Below, one piece after another: positions 61,714 to 64,000 of a DNA stretch of 64,000 nt; position 1 is the first letter of the stretch, and each line of letters begins with the position of its first letter. Below the pieces are notes generated by a model that saw nothing but the letters and a program-made list of their open reading frames with translations, did no database searches and was not told the origin of the DNA. Made by a program: the position numbers and the translations under genes. Source of the stretch: an uncultured Granulosicoccaceae bacterium (GTDB lineage: Bacteria > Pseudomonadota > Gammaproteobacteria > Granulosicoccales > Granulosicoccaceae). Location: the NCBI GenBank assembly GCA_937931165.1, contig CALHCI010000084.1, positions 21,741-85,740 on the forward strand, given 5' to 3'.

Positions 61714-63533
61714 CCTGGCAGCAACAAGTACTACGCGTCAACCTGACTGAAGGCACCTGCACCACCGAGCCGCTCAACATGCAATGGGCTCAGGACTACC
61801 TCGGAGAACGGGGTCTTGCCACCAAGTACCTGTGGGAAGGCATGAACCCGCAGTCAGACGCCATGAGCCCGCAGAACATGCTGATCTTTGCAACCGGCCC
61901 GCTCACCGGCACCATGGCATCCACCAGCGGTCGCTTTGCCGTCGTCACCAAAGGCCCGCTGACCAACGCTATTGCCTGCTCTAACTCGGGCGGTAAATTC
62001 GGCGCCTCACTAAAATACGCCGGCTATGACATGCTTATCCTTGAAGGGCGCTCCCCGACCCCGGTTTATCTGCATATTGTCGACGATGAAGTCACCCTGC
62101 ACGATGCAGAAGATCTGTGGGGTAAAACGGTCTGGGAAACAGACGACGCCATTCACGAAAAACACCAGGACCCGCAACTCAAAATTGCCGCTATCGGCGT
62201 TTCCGGTGAAGAAGGTGTGCGCTATGCGTGTGTGGTTAACGATCTGCATCGCGCTGCCGGTCGCAGCGGTGTGGGTGCAGTGATGGGTTCAAAGAATCTA
62301 AAGGCAATTGCAGTACACGGTACCAAAGGCGTCAGCGTTGAAGACATGCCACGCTTTATGACCACCGTTAAAAACGCATGGAAAAAACTCGAAGCAGATG
62401 AAGGCCGCAAAGAGCTGACCGAACTCGGCACCAATGCCATGATCGATGCCATGCAGGCTTTTGGCGGCCTGCCCACCCGCAACTTTCAGGAAGTACAGTT
62501 TGAGGGCACCGACAAAATCAACCCTGAGGCAATGGTTACGGCTAATAAAAACGGCCATACCAACCTGCTGACTAACAAAGCCTGCTTTGGTTGCACTATT
62601 GCCTGCGGTCGTGTTGCACATATTGATCAGAATCACTTTACAATCGTAAACCGCAAAGAGTACTGGCATGCCTCCGGCGGCCTTGAATACGAAACCGCAT
62701 TTGCCTTCGGTCCGGTCTGTGGTGTGGATGATATAGACGCGCTCACCTTTGCAGGCTTCCTGATGAACGAACACGGTATGGATCCGATTTCATTTGGCGT
62801 AACCCTCGCCGCCGCCATGGAGTTGTATGAGCGTGGCATTATTACCGATGATGACACCGACGGTGTAGCGCTTAATTTTGGCAACGCCGAAGCGCTGACC
62901 ATCATGGCAGAAAAAACCGGCAAGGCTGAAGGTTTTGGCAAACAGCTTGGGCTGGGTGCAAAAAGGCTGTGTGAAAAGTACGGCCACCCCGAACTTGCCA
63001 TGGTAGTGAAGGGACAGGAATTTGCCGGCTACGACTCCCGCGCACTGCCTGGTATGGGGTTAGGCTACGCCACCAGTAATCGCGGCGCCTGCCACTTAAA
63101 ACACGATGTCTTTGCCGAAGATATGGAAGACCAAAGTGCTGCAGGCAAAGCAGAGCCCTGCAAAACCTCACAAGATGCCATTGCCACAATAGACAGCACC
63201 GGACTATGCCTTTTCACCTCCGGTGCATGGGATCTTTCAGACTATGCAGAACAGCTCGACGCTGCCTGCCAGGGCAACTGGACGACCGCAAAGCTTGAAG
63301 AAGTCGGCGAGCGTATCTGGAACCTTGAGCGGCAATTCAATCTCACCGCAGGGTTAAGCAGAGCCGACGACACCCTCCCACCCAGACTGCTTAACGACCC
63401 GGTTCCCACGGGCACTGCGAAGGGACGTGTATGCGAGCTCGACACCATGCTTACCGAATACTATGAGCTGCGCGGCTGGAGCGATCAGGGTGTGCCCACA
63501 CCGGAAACCCTGCAACGCCTGAATCTGTCTTAA
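61710..63533 (+). CDS. Tungsten-type aldehyde:ferredoxin oxidoreductase
   Basis: A 607-residue AOR-family enzyme that oxidises aldehydes to carboxylic acids at a bis-tungstopterin. The N-terminal domain begins VLRVNLTEGTC and continues to TGPLTGTMASTSGRFAVVTKGPLTNAIACSNSGGKFG (in pieces). The 4Fe-4S ligands are Cys292, Cys295 and Cys299 (CFGCTIAC) and Cys500 in DSTGLC, which also bridges the pterins. DLHRAAGRSGVGAVMGSKNLKAI (~178-200) is the family's pterin-binding signature. A strong AGGAGG precedes the start. No NADH/FAD subunit gene is next door, unlike AorABC. Confidence 0.94.
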   Translation: MTWQQQVLRVNLTEGTCTTEPLNMQWAQDYLGERGLATKYLWEGMNPQSDAMSPQNMLIFATGPLTGTMASTSGRFAVVTKGPLTNAIACSNSGGKFGASLKYAGYDMLILEGRSPTPVYLHIVDDEVTLHDAEDLWGKTVWETDDAIHEKHQDPQLKIAAIGVSGEEGVRYACVVNDLHRAAGRSGVGAVMGSKNLKAIAVHGTKGVSVEDMPRFMTTVKNAWKKLEADEGRKELTELGTNAMIDAMQAFGGLPTRNFQEVQFEGTDKINPEAMVTANKNGHTNLLTNKACFGCTIACGRVAHIDQNHFTIVNRKEYWHASGGLEYETAFAFGPVCGVDDIDALTFAGFLMNEHGMDPISFGVTLAAAMELYERGIITDDDTDGVALNFGNAEALTIMAEKTGKAEGFGKQLGLGAKRLCEKYGHPELAMVVKGQEFAGYDSRALPGMGLGYATSNRGACHLKHDVFAEDMEDQSAAGKAEPCKTSQDAIATIDSTGLCLFTSGAWDLSDYAEQLDAACQGNWTTAKLEEVGERIWNLERQFNLTAGLSRADDTLPPRLLNDPVPTGTAKGRVCELDTMLTEYYELRGWSDQGVPTPETLQRLNLS

Positions 63534-63550
63534 CCCATAGTCATAACGCA

Positions 63551-63802
63551 ATGCTTATCAGTGTTAAAACAACCGGCCTGCTTGGCAAGTATCTGCCAGC
63601 AGGCAGCAGTCGAAACCGCGGTGATGTCGAACTCCCGGACCACAGTACAGCCAGAGATCTGTTAACCGCACTCGCCATCCCTGACGATGGCCGATGCTTC
63701 GTTTGTATTAACGACAACATGCTGCAACCCGAAGAGCTGGATGCCACCGCTATTAATAGCGATGACAAAGTGGTGCTGATGGCACCGATAAGAGCCGGCT
63801 AA
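63551..63802 (+). CDS. MoaD/ThiS-like sulfur carrier, AOR-associated
   Basis: An 83-residue ubiquitin-like protein 17 bp after the AOR gene. The beta-grasp pattern (MLISVKTTGLLGKYLP, the helix TARDLLTALAIP and VVLMAPI) is clear. Canonical MoaD and ThiS end in Gly-Gly, which is adenylated and thiocarboxylated; this one ends PIRAG, i.e. Ala-Gly. The final glycine is kept. It probably supplies sulfur for the tungstopterin of the neighbouring enzyme, served by MoeB. Confidence 0.87.
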   Translation: MLISVKTTGLLGKYLPAGSSRNRGDVELPDHSTARDLLTALAIPDDGRCFVCINDNMLQPEELDATAINSDDKVVLMAPIRAG

Positions 63803-64000
63803 CGACAGCTCATACTTGCTCTCGCGTGTGCTACACCAGAGGGTCGCACGTAAGCGGTGACTAGTGGGCCGCTTGACAAATAAGGTAACACTTTGTCTTC
63901 GCTACAGCCGCCATTGCTACGTTGGCCCTATTTATTATCTTCGGCTCGACGTATGACCTATATGCCTGCGCTTTTCCGCCTTGCACTGACGGCTGTAACT
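63803..64000. other. Unassigned right-edge sequence
   Basis: No complete gene is seen in the last 198 bp. A plus-strand frame stays open from about 63890 to the edge (reading SSLQPPLLRWPYLLSS then ARRMTYMPALFRL) without an ATG early on, and the minus strand has only short frames. Any gene here is cut by the window and is left unnamed. Confidence 0.4.

Noticed and set aside
63890..64000. Partial plus-strand gene at the right edge
   Set aside because: No start codon with a ribosome-binding site and no recognised domain in the short visible part.

Overview
The window looks like a chromosomal segment of a free-living, probably marine, gammaproteobacterium. Support comes from full-length housekeeping genes of gammaproteobacterial type (hslO, acpH, ppk1, DUF1415, DUF1461), a TonB-dependent receptor (so a Gram-negative envelope) and a TRAP-free, ABC-driven alpha-glucoside system. 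The genus is not determined. No rRNA, tRNA, IS element, prophage or CRISPR array was recognised. Genes are dense on both strands and many start/stop codons overlap.

Layout. (1) 1-1.4 kb: 3' part of ATP sulfurylase followed by an atypical PAPS-reductase-family gene, both on the minus strand. (2) 1.6-10.2 kb: an alpha-glucoside utilisation locus (aglEFGAK on minus, divergent LacI regulator aglR plus a KDPGal-type aldolase on plus) with two operator-like palindromes between the divergent genes. (3) 10.2-15.9 kb: a fused indolepyruvate ferredoxin oxidoreductase with a divergent Lrp/AsnC regulator, then a HupE/UreJ membrane protein and its anchor-protein neighbour. (4) 15.9-20.5 kb: a JmjC/cupin protein, cobU, a Tat-exported cyclase, a small AhpD-like protein and an MFS transporter. 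(5) 20.5-25.1 kb: a translationally coupled four-gene minus-strand operon (NicX-like ring-cleavage dioxygenase, alpha/beta hydrolase, acyl-CoA dehydrogenase, acyl-CoA synthetase), which looks like an undescribed catabolic pathway. (6) 25.2-33.5 kb: a cobalamin locus: B12 riboswitch, btuB, a beta-propeller-like lipoprotein resembling the idea of Bacteroides BtuG, btuFCD, and divergent cobT-cobS.

(7) 33.6-42.4 kb: envelope and secreted proteins (DUF3857/transglutaminase, MBL hydrolase, a DUF1569 fragment, a TPR protein, a plant-type LRR protein with six Cys-bracketed DGDGWGW modules, DUF898, M48 peptidase). (8) 42.5-48.4 kb: the four-gene ligase-associated DNA repair cassette (exonuclease, ATP-dependent ligase, Lhr-like helicase, PdeM). 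(9) 48.6-53.5 kb: a secreted esterase carrying three of the same DGDGWGW modules, an EEP-family nuclease/phosphatase with a repeat-derived insertion, an acyltransferase-3 and a membrane protein. (10) 53.5-60.6 kb: ppk1-acpH, moeB, hslO, a Lit-like DUF1461 protein and a degenerate EAL protein. (11) 60.7-64 kb: DUF1415 and a tungsten-type aldehyde oxidoreductase operon (four-cluster ferredoxin, AOR, MoaD-like protein).

Functional themes: uptake of maltose/sucrose-like sugars; salvage (not de novo synthesis) of cobalamin, since only the nucleotide-loop genes cobU/T/S and an uptake system are present here; 2-oxoacid and aldehyde oxidation feeding ferredoxin; and surface-exposed recognition proteins. 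The best candidates for something undescribed are the NicX-like operon, the beta-propeller lipoprotein in the B12 operon, and the DGDGWGW module family.
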